In this document: positions 7,156 through 16,240 of the stretch, piece after piece
How positions within the stretch are numbered: position 1 is the first letter of the stretch
Layout: every line of letters starts with the position of its first letter
DNA from: Aquirufa ecclesiirivi
GTDB taxonomy: Bacteria; Bacteroidota; Bacteroidia; Cytophagales; Spirosomataceae
Length of the DNA: 64,000 bases
NCBI RefSeq assembly: GCF_011250515.1
Contig: NZ_JAANOP010000004.1
Span: 244,538-308,537 of the forward strand
Direction of reading: 5' to 3'
Translations under genes and position numbers: made by a program
Notes under the pieces: generated by a model
Told to the model about the DNA's origin: nothing
Databases searched by the model: none
The model's input: the letters and a program-made list of their open reading frames with translations, nothing else

Positions 7156-8283
7156 ATGAATATTAAGTGGAGCAATATTTTTGTTGTGTTATTGATATCG
7201 AACTTGTCCTATGATATGCATGGTCAATTAAGCCAACGCCAAAAGGATTCATTAGCGGCATGTCATGTTCCTTTACCTTCAAAAAGGGGATTTGTCAAGG
7301 CAAATTTGGCCCAAACCAATCCAATCAAATCTTCTGTGGTACAAGGAATGAAAAAAATTCCTGCAGGAATTTTTGATATGGGAGCTCATGATGAAAAAGG
7401 TAGAACGGATGAATATCCCGTTCATCGAGTGGCGGTGAAATCCTTTTGGATGGATGAAACGGAAGTGACCAACGCTCAATTCGCCGCTTTTGTTGCTGCT
7501 ACTGCTTATGTAACTACGGCCGAAAAGGCCATTTCTTGGGAGGAATTAAAAAAACAAGTGCCCGCAGGAACTCCTCGACCACCTGATTCTTTATTAGCAC
7601 CTAGTTCTTTGGTGTTTGTCCCAACAACTGGCCCTGTTAATTTGGTGGATTACAGTCAGTGGTGGCAATTTGTCAGAGGGGCAGATTGGCGTCATCCAGA
7701 AGGGCCACTATCCTCCATCGTTGGAAAAGAAAATCATCCCGTGGTACAGGTATCTTGGGACGATGCTCAGGCTTATGCAAGATGGGCAGGGAAACGATTG
7801 CCTACGGAAGCCGAGTGGGAATGGGCCGCACGAGGAGGTCTGAAAAATTTAGAATTTCCTTGGGGTTCAGAAGCAATTGAATCAGGTATGTTTAAGGCTA
7901 ATACTTGGCAAGGAAAATTTCCTTATAAAGATGAGGCCAAGGACGGTTACCTACATACGACGGCACCTGTAAAGCAATTTGCAGCCAATGGTTTTGGATT
8001 GTATGATATCGCTGGTAATGCCTGGGAATGGTGTTTTGATAATTACCGACATGATTATTATGCTACTTTAAAAAAGAAAGGTGGAGTTTCTCAAAACCCA
8101 AAAGGTCCAACAAATAGCCATGATCCAGATGAACCGGGCATACCCAAAAAAGTGATGCGAGGCGGTTCATTTTTGTGCAATGATTCCTATTGTGCATCCT
8201 ATCGAAGCTCAGCCCGCATGAAATCAAGCCCTGATTCTGGTCTCATGCACACAGGTTTTCGCTGTGTAAAAGATGTGAGGTGA
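7156..8283 (+). CDS. formylglycine-generating enzyme (sulfatase-modifying factor), exported
   Basis: 375 residues from the ATG at 7156. The frame is open further upstream only from a TTG; the ATG gives a clean signal peptide (MNIKWSNIFVVLLISNLSYDMHGQ). The FGE fold is clear: PAGIFDMGAHDEKGRTDEYPVHRV, the NAQFAAFVAAT helix, HPVVQVSWDDAQAYARWAGKRLPTEAEWEWAARGG, and RGGSFLCNDSYCASYRSSAR. Cys341 and Cys346 correspond to the two copper-binding active-site cysteines of aerobic FGE, so it should be active and not just a fold relative. It converts the Cys of CxPxR motifs to formylglycine; the two heads of the sulfatase at 335-3175 are obvious clients. Export suggests modification in the periplasm (inference). 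Confidence 0.88.
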   Translation: MNIKWSNIFVVLLISNLSYDMHGQLSQRQKDSLAACHVPLPSKRGFVKANLAQTNPIKSSVVQGMKKIPAGIFDMGAHDEKGRTDEYPVHRVAVKSFWMDETEVTNAQFAAFVAATAYVTTAEKAISWEELKKQVPAGTPRPPDSLLAPSSLVFVPTTGPVNLVDYSQWWQFVRGADWRHPEGPLSSIVGKENHPVVQVSWDDAQAYARWAGKRLPTEAEWEWAARGGLKNLEFPWGSEAIESGMFKANTWQGKFPYKDEAKDGYLHTTAPVKQFAANGFGLYDIAGNAWEWCFDNYRHDYYATLKKKGGVSQNPKGPTNSHDPDEPGIPKKVMRGGSFLCNDSYCASYRSSARMKSSPDSGLMHTGFRCVKDVR

Positions 8284-8300
8284 TTTTTAATATCCATCTA

Positions 8301-8414
8301 TTAAACTTTGGAATGCTTAATTAATATATCGGGTATTCCCAAAGTAAGATGCAGTATGAATGATGGTAAATGAATAACTAGAAGATAGATGGTAGCTAAT
8401 AGGATTTTTTTCAT
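8301..8414 (-). CDS. possible small hydrophobic peptide (37 aa)
   Basis: A short frame opens with ATG AAA AAA and encodes a mostly hydrophobic N-terminal half (MKKILLATIYLLVIHLPSF) and a short tail ending in KHSKV. It would make a single-span membrane or secreted peptide. It lies between the formylglycine-enzyme gene (opposite strand) and the terminator of the TonB-receptor-like gene, so it would need its own promoter; I see no good TAnnTTTG just upstream. It could be chance in an AT-rich gap. Confidence 0.3.
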   Translation of the reverse strand: MKKILLATIYLLVIHLPSFILHLTLGIPDILIKHSKV

Positions 8415-8480
8415 CAGTTTTTTTGGTTTAAAGTATGATCCAATTTAAAATAGAGCGTTTCTAAATTGTTTTTACAAAAA

Positions 8481-8510
8481 AACAAGGACGAATCTAGATT
8501 CGCCCTTGTT
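8481..8510 (-). terminator. intrinsic terminator after the TonB-receptor-like gene
   Basis: The palindrome has arms AACAAGG and CCTTGTT enclosing CGAATCTAGATTCG. Read on the minus strand it is followed by a run of T, and it lies about 65 bases beyond the stop of the gene ending at 8575. Confidence 0.8.
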
Positions 8511-8574
8511 GGAGAGTTAAAAACTGTTAAGCTTTAACATCTTTTAAGAAATTGATTATTAGTCGTTTCGTATT

Positions 8575-11022
8575 TTAATTGGCACCCTTAACTCGGCCTT
8601 TTTCATCATCCAAGCCTGTATTTCTATTGCGAGCTCCTTTCACTGCGGTATTTCCAAAACGGTAAGTGAAATTGAATCGAACCACACGAGTATCGTTTCT
8701 GTTTTTCACGGTTATATCAATATCTCCGTATTTGATTGTTGCCATTGGGTTTTGTGTATACAATATATCACTTGCATTTATCCGAATGGTTCCTTTTTTG
8801 TTCAAGACTGATTTTTGAACTCCAACATTTAGTGAACCTCCAGGGCCAAAATTAAAGGCTTGCTCCAAACCACCAGAGAAATATTGTCCTCCTAGTTCTA
8901 GTTTAATGTCATTTTTTAAGCTAAAAGTATGATTGGAGTTGATGTAGAACATATTTCCCACAGGGTTGATTTGTGCTTGATCTACTTTTCCTGAAAGCTC
9001 ATTGCGATTCAATTGAATATCGGTATTACTTGTCCACCATTTGGTTACAGGAATAGGTAATGAGAAGCTTACACTATACGAAGTTCTTTGAGCCAAGTTG
9101 GCAGAAGTTTGATACGTTTTACGTGCTTCGGTATCTTGTCTCAACAATTGAGTGATTACATCATCGGTATGACTGTATCCAAAGGTGGTATTAAATGCTC
9201 CTTTGAACGTGTGAGTTAATTCAAACGAATTGGTTAATTGAGGCATCAACATCGGGTTACCTACTTGATAAGTATAATTATCTAAGAAGAAAACGAAGGG
9301 GTTTAAGTCGGAATAACCTGGACGATTAATTCTTCGGCTATAGTTTAAACCCAAGGTATGGTTTTTGCTTGCCTCATATTGTACAAAGGCACTTGGGAAT
9401 AGTTGCTTGTAGTCGCGGTGGAAGGAAGAATCTGAAGCAGCATTTCCATAAGCCATTGATTTTCCATCGGCAATGGTCCATTCGCCACGTAAACCTATTT
9501 GGTAGCTCCATTTGCCCAATTTACGTTCTGTATTTAAGTAAACTGCGTGAATTTGTTCTTCGTACATAAAGCGATTGCTTTGTTTGTTAAGGAAAGTATA
9601 ATCCACATCACTAGCTGTTTTTCCTCTAAACTGAAGGTCGTTATCCGTTTTTACATAGCTGGATTTTACACCCATTCCCCATTTGCTGGTTTTGCTGATA
9701 GGTAACACATAATCTGATTTGAAGGAGTATTGGTCAATGTTGGAAAATGCTCCAGTACGTAAAAGGGAATCGTTTTTGATTTTATTGAATTCAGAACCAT
9801 ACCATTGAGTCAAATAATCATTTTGATTTTTATCTACATAGCGGGCATAATCTAAGTCAATCGTCAACTCTTTTCCTGTACTATCAAATGTATGTTTGAA
9901 GTTGATGTTGTTGGCAAAATTATGGAATGGATTATCCATGGAGTTGTAGGTGTCCAATTTACTCATGATAGCATTAGTAGCCAGATTACGTTGAATAGAT
10001 TGATTTAAACCATTGTTTAAACTTGTTTGGTTTAAGCCACCAGAGAATAAAATCCCTAAGGTTGTTTTTTTATTGACCGTCCAGTCTGCACCAACCTTCA
10101 TGGAAGTATAAGTGCCTTTGAAAGGGAAATCGGTGGTTGAATTCCAAACTTCATTTTGGGCACGGAAATAACGAGTGATGTTATTGTGTTGTAAGTTGTT
10201 TCTTCCAAAGTAGGACGCATTTCCAAAAATGTTCCAACCATTATTGCGGTAATTTAAATTTAAACCTGCACTGGAGCGAGTATAAACACCTTGTCCGATA
10301 GTGCCGTTTACGGATCCATTCATGCCCATATTCACATTCTTCTTCATTTTAATGTTGATGATACCTGCAGTACCTGCCGCATCATATTTAGAAGAAGGGT
10401 TAGTCATGATTTCTAATTGAGAAATTTGATCAGCAGAAAGATTGCGTAAGAAGTTGCTCAAATCATTACCTGATAAATAGGATATTTTACCATCAATCAT
10501 GACTTTAACACCTTGTTTTCCACGTAAGCTGATGTTTCCATCTTTATCGACAATGACCCCAGGAGAGCGCTCTAATACTTCCATGGCGGAGTTACCTGCT
10601 GCCATCACCGAGTTTTCTACATTGACAACGGTCTTGTCTAATTGTCTCTCGATAAATGGTTTAGTTGCTCGTACTACCACCTCATTTAGTTGAGTAGAAA
10701 GGGGTTCTAGAGCAATAATGCCTAAATCCAATTGAGTATTGGCCGTAACTTCGCCCAATTTTTTGGAATAAGCTTTATAGCCTGTAAATTGAATTTTCAA
10801 GGTAAAGTTTCCTTGGGGTAAAGTGGAGGCTTTTAATTCACCATTTTCATCGGTGATAAATCCTTTTACTAACGTGGAGTCACTGGCTTTTCTTAAAAGA
10901 ACGGAGGCAAAAGGAACAGGCTGATTTTTTTCATCTCGGATTTTAGCTGAAAGTCCGTTATCGGCAAATGCGAGGAGGGGGGCAAGAATTGAAAATAGGG
11001 TAGATAAAATAAAAGTTTTCAT
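8575..11022 (-). CDS. TonB-receptor-like outer-membrane beta-barrel protein
   Basis: 815 residues from the ATG at 11022 (signal MKTFILSTLFSILAPLLAFA); an upstream ATG adds 14 residues before the signal and is less likely. Domains in order: carboxypeptidase-regulatory-like domain (about 25-105, with RDEKNQPVPFASVLLRKASDSTLVKGF), a plug (about 110-230, with GNSAMEVLERSPGVIVDKDGNISLRGKQGVKVMIDGK), and a long barrel of the 'outer membrane beta-barrel family 3' type ending in NFTYRFGNT. Such proteins resemble TonB receptors but usually lack a SusD partner, as here. Substrate is unknown. The upstream region has a strong -7 element overlapped by an inverted repeat, so the gene is probably repressible. 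Confidence 0.82.
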   Translation of the reverse strand: MKTFILSTLFSILAPLLAFADNGLSAKIRDEKNQPVPFASVLLRKASDSTLVKGFITDENGELKASTLPQGNFTLKIQFTGYKAYSKKLGEVTANTQLDLGIIALEPLSTQLNEVVVRATKPFIERQLDKTVVNVENSVMAAGNSAMEVLERSPGVIVDKDGNISLRGKQGVKVMIDGKISYLSGNDLSNFLRNLSADQISQLEIMTNPSSKYDAAGTAGIINIKMKKNVNMGMNGSVNGTIGQGVYTRSSAGLNLNYRNNGWNIFGNASYFGRNNLQHNNITRYFRAQNEVWNSTTDFPFKGTYTSMKVGADWTVNKKTTLGILFSGGLNQTSLNNGLNQSIQRNLATNAIMSKLDTYNSMDNPFHNFANNINFKHTFDSTGKELTIDLDYARYVDKNQNDYLTQWYGSEFNKIKNDSLLRTGAFSNIDQYSFKSDYVLPISKTSKWGMGVKSSYVKTDNDLQFRGKTASDVDYTFLNKQSNRFMYEEQIHAVYLNTERKLGKWSYQIGLRGEWTIADGKSMAYGNAASDSSFHRDYKQLFPSAFVQYEASKNHTLGLNYSRRINRPGYSDLNPFVFFLDNYTYQVGNPMLMPQLTNSFELTHTFKGAFNTTFGYSHTDDVITQLLRQDTEARKTYQTSANLAQRTSYSVSFSLPIPVTKWWTSNTDIQLNRNELSGKVDQAQINPVGNMFYINSNHTFSLKNDIKLELGGQYFSGGLEQAFNFGPGGSLNVGVQKSVLNKKGTIRINASDILYTQNPMATIKYGDIDITVKNRNDTRVVRFNFTYRFGNTAVKGARNRNTGLDDEKGRVKGAN

Positions 11023-11116
11023 TAGGCGGATTGAATTGTTTTTTGGTTGTTTAACAGAGAACAAGTCGAAGATGCAAACAAGAGCCCGAGGGTTGCATGT
11101 CTCTCTTTCGACAATG

Positions 11117-11124
11117 CAAAGCTA
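11117..11124 (-). promoter_or_regulatory. -7 promoter element of the TonB-receptor-like gene
   Basis: The minus strand reads TAGCTTTG, an exact match to TAnnTTTG, 95 bases upstream of the ATG at 11022. Confidence 0.5.
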
Positions 11125-11130
11125 TACTAG

Positions 11131-11151
11131 GTACTTTGTTATACATAGTAC
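11131..11151. promoter_or_regulatory. operator-like inverted repeat over the promoter spacer
   Basis: GTACTTTGT (11131-11139) and ACATAGTAC (11143-11151) are inverted repeats with one mismatch around a 3-base spacer. The site occupies the region just upstream of the -7 element at 11117-11124, where a bound protein would block RNA polymerase. The form recalls operators of PadR-type repressors, a suggestion from memory only; no regulator gene is nearby. Confidence 0.45.
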
Positions 11152-11290
11152 TATATGATAAACAATAAAATGCTTTGGATGAATGGTAAATAGGAAGGGC
11201 AAATTGTCAAATGCCTGTTTGGATTAGGGAAAATTGATTATCAATTTATTGGACAATAGATATGAATTCTCATTCGTTTGGCATGTAAAA

Positions 11291-11331
11291 AAACAACGCT
11301 GGCAAGGTTCCAAACCTTGACAGCGTTGTTT
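11291..11331 (-). terminator. palindromic intrinsic terminator of the PQQ dehydrogenase gene
   Basis: The outer arms AAACAACGCTG and CAGCGTTGTTT enclose the same CAAGGTT-cca-AACCTTG hairpin found at 235-267. On the minus strand the stem is followed by a T run, 23 bases beyond the stop codon at 11354. Confidence 0.8.
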
Positions 11332-11353
11332 CAAACAATCCTAAAATGTGGCT

Positions 11354-12766
11354 TTATTGTGGTCTTAAACGGAAAACCATACCTGGATTTTCAACTCCTA
11401 CATACAAATAGCCATCTACACCCATTTTCACATTACGCATACGCCCTAGATTAACGAGTACTTTTTCTTGCGAAACGACTTTGTTGTTTTTTATCACCAC
11501 ACGGTTCATGTAATTGAAACGTAAAGATCCGATCATTAAATTTCCTTTCCATGCAGGATATTTATCACTGTCTACAAAGGCCAATCCAGAAGGAGCAATG
11601 GATGGAAGGTAATAAGTGATAGGTTGCTCCATACCTTCTTTCTTAGAAATACTCGTAATGGGTTTACCATCGTAATTGATTCCATAGGAAATGGTTGGCC
11701 AGCCATAATTCTTACCAGCTTGGATAATATTGATTTCATCACCTCCACGTGGACCATGTTCTGTTTCCCAGATGGCTCCAGTAGATGGATTCAAGGTTAA
11801 ACCTTGGGGATTTCTTTGTCCATACGAATAAATACTGTGATGAAATTTGGCTTGATCTTTTCCTACAAATGGATTGTCTTTGGGTACACTACCATCATCA
11901 TTCAAACGATGGATTTTACCATTGTCGTTATCTGTTTCCTGAGGGAAGACTTTTTCCATGCCCCGTTCACCGACACTAAAGAATAGATATCCTTGTTTAT
12001 CAAAGGCGATACGTGAACCAAAATGGTGGAATGTCTTGGTGTAAGGTAGCGATTCAAAAATATCCTGAGATTCAACCCACTCATTGTTTTTGATTTTACC
12101 TCTCACAATTCCTGTGGCTGTAACTGTTTGGCCTCCTTCAGTTTTAAATTTGGAATAGGACATGTAAACCCAACCGTTGGAAGCATAGTTGGGATGTAAA
12201 ACCACATCCAATAATCCACCTTGACCTTTAGCCATTACTGCAGGAGTTCCTTTGATGGCCGTTTTATGTTGTTTTTGGTCTACCAAATACAAAGTTCCAG
12301 CACGGTCTGTCACTAAATAATCTTTGTTTGGTAATTGAGCAAAACCCCATGGACTTTCTAATCCACTAACAATTGTATCCAATACCACGGTCATTCCTTC
12401 TGATTTGAATACATTGGATGTAGGCTTATTGGCAAATTTGTATTGATCTACACTGGCTAATTTCTCTGTAATTAAATCAGCTAATTTTTCAATCTCTTTT
12501 GCACTTAATGCCGCTTTCCATGAAGGCATACCTAAATCGGCATAACCATTCGTGATGGTGGCGATCAATTCGGGCTTAGTTTTTCCATGTTTCCAAGTAC
12601 GATCCACAAAGGCATCGACTTTTTCTCCATGGCAACTTGAACAATATTGTGTGTAGGTTTTTTCTGTGGATTCATCCACTAATGCTTTTTTCGGAGCATT
12701 GGTTAAAGACATGATGCTGATGGATGCCACCGCAATTCCGCCCAAAATACTGAGTCTTTTATGCAT
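11354..12766 (-). CDS. PQQ-dependent sugar dehydrogenase with N-terminal cytochrome c
   Basis: 470 residues. After the signal peptide (about 1-25) comes a small cytochrome c domain with C42-SS-C45-H46 and probable ligand Met80 (LGMPSW). The rest is a six-bladed propeller of the soluble glucose dehydrogenase/YliI type: GLESPWGFAQLPNKDYLVTDRAG, GQGGLLDVVLHPNYASNGWVY, TKTFHHFGSRIAF, SYGQRNPQGLTLNPSTGAIWETEHGPRGGDEINI and KNYGWPTISYG. These are the conserved catalytic His and PQQ/calcium-binding segments. It should oxidise sugars in the periplasm and pass electrons through its own haem. It is a single transcript with its own terminator, divergent from the kelch gene. Confidence 0.88.
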   Translation of the reverse strand: MHKRLSILGGIAVASISIMSLTNAPKKALVDESTEKTYTQYCSSCHGEKVDAFVDRTWKHGKTKPELIATITNGYADLGMPSWKAALSAKEIEKLADLITEKLASVDQYKFANKPTSNVFKSEGMTVVLDTIVSGLESPWGFAQLPNKDYLVTDRAGTLYLVDQKQHKTAIKGTPAVMAKGQGGLLDVVLHPNYASNGWVYMSYSKFKTEGGQTVTATGIVRGKIKNNEWVESQDIFESLPYTKTFHHFGSRIAFDKQGYLFFSVGERGMEKVFPQETDNDNGKIHRLNDDGSVPKDNPFVGKDQAKFHHSIYSYGQRNPQGLTLNPSTGAIWETEHGPRGGDEINIIQAGKNYGWPTISYGINYDGKPITSISKKEGMEQPITYYLPSIAPSGLAFVDSDKYPAWKGNLMIGSLRFNYMNRVVIKNNKVVSQEKVLVNLGRMRNVKMGVDGYLYVGVENPGMVFRLRPQ

Positions 12767-12912
12767 TATAGTAAAATTAAAGGGTCAATTTTCTTTACAA
12801 TTCTAGCACTAAGCTAAAAATAATTTGTTGAAATTTTATCAAGGTCTATCGGCTTAAAAAGGAGGAACATTTCTATATTTTTTTTACATTAGACTTTCAA
12901 ACCTATTAAACC

Positions 12913-13890
12913 ATGAAAAAGTTTCTCTTGATTTGCCTTGGGCTAATCTCTTGGAGTGTGTCTGCACAGGATTCCTCTAGTTCTTGGAACATCATCACAT
13001 CTCAACAAGCTGCTCAAAAAAGACATGAAAGTTCCATGGTAGAATGCGATGGAAAATTTTATGCTTTAGGTGGAAGAGGAAAAAGACCTATAGAAGAGTT
13101 TGATCCTAAAACATACAATTGGACTGTTCTAGCTGATGCCCCCATGGAATTTCATCATTTTCAGGCCATTTCATTTCAACATGAAATTTATGTCATCGGT
13201 GCTTTAACAGGTAATTATCCGCATGAAAAACCAATCCCTCAATTTTTGATATTTAATCCCAAAACTAAAACTTGGAGAGAAGGGGCCTCCATTCCTGCCG
13301 ATCGATTGAGGGGTTCAGTCGGTGTATTTACTCGGGGAAATAAAATTTATTTAGTGGCAGGGATTATCGACGGTCATTATGATGGGCATGTCAAATGGTT
13401 TGATAAATACGATACAAAATCCAATACTTGGAAAATTATGCCCGATGCACCTAGAGCTCGAGATCATTTCCAAGCCGTGATGGTCGGTAAAGACAAGGCC
13501 TATGTTGCAGGAGGGCGTACATCTCATGCTAAGATTGGTAAAGTACTTGATCTTTGCATCAAGGAGGTGGATGTTTTTGATTTTAAAAGCAATCAATGGA
13601 CAACTTTGACAGAAGGCCTTCCTACCTTACGTGCAGGTACATCTTCCATTGCAAATGGGCCTTACCTAGCTATAATGAATGGAGAAAGTGTTAAACAAGT
13701 TCCTGCTCATTCCGAAGTAGAAGTGTTGGATACCCGAACAGGAACTTGGTCTAGTTTACCAAATTTACTCCAAGGCAGACATGGAACAGGGGTCGTATAT
13801 TGGAAAGGAAAAATTTACGTTGTTGCAGGAAGTGCCAATCGAGGTGGAGGACCAGAACTCAATGAAATGGAATGTTTAACATGGAAATAG
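12913..13890 (+). CDS. exported kelch-repeat beta-propeller protein
   Basis: 325 residues with a signal peptide (MKKFLLICLGLISWSVSAQ). At least five kelch blades can be followed by their GG-plus-aromatic pattern: FYALGGRGKRPIEEFDPKTYNW, EIYVIGALTG, KIYLVAGIIDG, KAYVAGGRTSH and KIYVVAGSANRGGG. Kelch propellers of this sort include galactose-oxidase-like and sialate-epimerase-like proteins, but no specific catalytic signature is evident. It is the first gene of a tightly spaced plus-strand operon, 10 bases before the PSCyt/PSD1 gene. Confidence 0.8.
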   Translation: MKKFLLICLGLISWSVSAQDSSSSWNIITSQQAAQKRHESSMVECDGKFYALGGRGKRPIEEFDPKTYNWTVLADAPMEFHHFQAISFQHEIYVIGALTGNYPHEKPIPQFLIFNPKTKTWREGASIPADRLRGSVGVFTRGNKIYLVAGIIDGHYDGHVKWFDKYDTKSNTWKIMPDAPRARDHFQAVMVGKDKAYVAGGRTSHAKIGKVLDLCIKEVDVFDFKSNQWTTLTEGLPTLRAGTSSIANGPYLAIMNGESVKQVPAHSEVEVLDTRTGTWSSLPNLLQGRHGTGVVYWKGKIYVVAGSANRGGGPELNEMECLTWK

Positions 13891-13900
13891 AACAGCAATT

Positions 13901-16228
13901 ATGAGAACCATGCGCCTAACATCCATTCGATTCACCCTTATTTTAGTAGCTTTTAGTATACTAGCTTATACCAGCTGGAGATGCACGAGCTCTCGGGCAG
14001 ATGATACCGCAATGCCGGAAGTAGTGGATTATAACTACCACATTAGGCCTATTCTCTCTGACCGATGTTTTAAATGCCACGGGCCAGATGCCAATAAACG
14101 AGAAGCCAATTTGCGTTTAGATACACCTGAGGGAGCATATGCCGCATTTAAAGATAATGCCAAAGCCCATGCCATTGTACCTGGAAATCCAGAAGCATCT
14201 GAATTAATGGCTAGAATTACCGCCAAAGATACTTCACAGCGGATGCCTCCCATGAAATCCAATTTGACATTAAGTCCTCACGAAATTGAGCTCTTAGAAA
14301 AATGGATTGAGCAAGGTGCCAAATATAAACCACACTGGGCATTCATCGCGCCTAAAACACCCGAAATTCCCAAGGCAGATGCTGCTTGGGTACGAAACCC
14401 CATCGATCATTTTACCTATGCCAAAATGAAGGAGAAGGGGCTAAGTCCTAGTGAAGAAGCCGACAAAGAGCGTCTTTTAAAGCGCGTGTGTTTTGACCTA
14501 ACTGGACTTCCTCCGAGTTTAGAAATGCAAGATCGCTTTTTGAAAGATACGAGTCCACGAGCCTATGAGAAGATTGTAGATGAACTTCTTGCCAACAAGC
14601 ACTATGGAGAAAAAATGGCCACTTATTGGCTAGATGTAGCGCGTTATGCAGATTCTCACGGGTATCAAGATGATGGATTAAGGACTATGTGGCCTTGGCG
14701 GGATTGGGTCATTCATGCTTTTAATTCCAATTATTCCTATGCTAAATTTTTGACATGGCAATTAGCGGGCGACCTAATCCCACATGCCACCAAAGAAATG
14801 ATGTTGGCCACAGGCTTTAATCGAAACCATAAAATCACACAGGAAGGTGGAGTGATAGATGAGGAATATCGAGTGGAATATGTCAATGACCGTACGAGTA
14901 CTTTTGGTAAAGCATTTTTAGCGCTCACGTTTGAATGTTCCAAATGCCATGACCATAAATATGATCCTATTTCACAAAAGGATTATTACAGTACCTATGC
15001 TTTTTTTAATCAGGTTCCTGAAAAAGGACTTTTTGGCACCATTGATGCCTCTTTTGCCGATCCTCCCAATATTAAAATTACCAGTCAAGAGGTGTCATCT
15101 ATTTTGAAATTTATCAATAAACGAGATACGGCAGCCGTAGAAGTGATGGTGATGAAGGACTCCAGTAATTGGCGACCAACCTATGTGCTTAATCGAGGAA
15201 ATTACGATGCCCACGGTGAGCCTGTAGGAATAGGGATACCGAAAAGTATTTTACCTTTCTCTCCTCAAAAATATGGTAAGAATCGATTGGGATTGGCCAA
15301 ATGGTTGGTTGATGATCAAAATCCACTGACATCTCGGGTATTTGTGAACCGAGTTTGGTTTCAGTTTTTTGGGAGAGGGATAGTTAAGACGTTGGGCGAC
15401 TTTGGTATGCAAGGAGAATTACCTACCCACCCTGAATTATTGGATTGGCTAGCCGTTGATTTTAAGTCGCACCACTGGAATATCAAGCGTTTGGTCAAAC
15501 AGATTGTCACCTCTGCCACTTACCGCCAATCTTCCAGCATTACATCAGCACATTTAAAAGTGGATCCTGATAATATTTACCTTTCTCATGCGCCACGTTT
15601 ACGTATTCCAGCGGAAAATGTGCGTGACCATGTATTAGCTAGTGCCGATATTTTAAATCCTGAAATAGGTGGACCGAGCATTAAACCTTATCAACCTAAA
15701 GGGATATGGGAAGTGGCTTCTTCTGGTCGTGGATCTTTGATGACTTACATTCAAGATCATCAACAGGATTTATACCGCAGAGGTATGTATGTTTTTATCA
15801 AACGTACCGTGCCACCACCGTCCATGTTGATTTTTGATGCGAGTAATCGCGATCAATGTGAAGTGCAAAGAGGAAGGACTAATACTCCTTTGCAGGCCTT
15901 GGTGATGATGAATGATCCGCACGTTTCAGAAAGTTCCCGAGTCTTGGCAGAAAACATGGCTCAATTGAAGCTCCCTGTGGATGAAGTATTGAGTCAGGTA
16001 TTTCGAAAAATAGTGTGCAGAACTCCGCAGGCCAAAGAACTGGCCATTTTGAAGAAATACTTGGAGGCCGAACAATTGGAATTTCAAAAAAAGCCTTCCA
16101 AAATCAAGCAATTGATGAAAGTGGGTGAATATCAAAAGAATCAGGCCTTGGCCAATCCATTTACGGCTGCTTTGATGCAAACGATTCAAATGATTTATAA
16201 TATGGAAGAAACGTTAATGCGGGTGTAA
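13901..16228 (+). CDS. PSCyt1-PSCyt2-PSD1 (DUF1549/DUF1553) protein with cytochrome c
   Basis: 775 residues. An N-terminal hydrophobic segment (about 10-25) leads to a planctomycete-type cytochrome domain (C56-FK-C59-H60, IRPILSDRCFKCHGP). PSCyt2 follows (about 110-375, from HWAFIAPKTPEIP through RLLKRVCFDLTGLPPS to the second C-SK-C-H, ECSKCHDHKYDP). PSD1 comes last (about 480-720, PLTSRVFVNRVWFQFFGRG, RIPAENVRDHVLASADIL, NTPLQALVMMNDP). The LamG-like insert found between PSCyt2 and PSD1 in many relatives is absent. Such proteins are paired with DUF1501 proteins, as here with a 12-base gap. They are linked to periplasmic breakdown of complex or methylated sugars; the exact reaction is not established. 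Confidence 0.88.
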   Translation: MRTMRLTSIRFTLILVAFSILAYTSWRCTSSRADDTAMPEVVDYNYHIRPILSDRCFKCHGPDANKREANLRLDTPEGAYAAFKDNAKAHAIVPGNPEASELMARITAKDTSQRMPPMKSNLTLSPHEIELLEKWIEQGAKYKPHWAFIAPKTPEIPKADAAWVRNPIDHFTYAKMKEKGLSPSEEADKERLLKRVCFDLTGLPPSLEMQDRFLKDTSPRAYEKIVDELLANKHYGEKMATYWLDVARYADSHGYQDDGLRTMWPWRDWVIHAFNSNYSYAKFLTWQLAGDLIPHATKEMMLATGFNRNHKITQEGGVIDEEYRVEYVNDRTSTFGKAFLALTFECSKCHDHKYDPISQKDYYSTYAFFNQVPEKGLFGTIDASFADPPNIKITSQEVSSILKFINKRDTAAVEVMVMKDSSNWRPTYVLNRGNYDAHGEPVGIGIPKSILPFSPQKYGKNRLGLAKWLVDDQNPLTSRVFVNRVWFQFFGRGIVKTLGDFGMQGELPTHPELLDWLAVDFKSHHWNIKRLVKQIVTSATYRQSSSITSAHLKVDPDNIYLSHAPRLRIPAENVRDHVLASADILNPEIGGPSIKPYQPKGIWEVASSGRGSLMTYIQDHQQDLYRRGMYVFIKRTVPPPSMLIFDASNRDQCEVQRGRTNTPLQALVMMNDPHVSESSRVLAENMAQLKLPVDEVLSQVFRKIVCRTPQAKELAILKKYLEAEQLEFQKKPSKIKQLMKVGEYQKNQALANPFTAALMQTIQMIYNMEETLMRV

Positions 16229-16240
16229 ACCTTTTCATCT

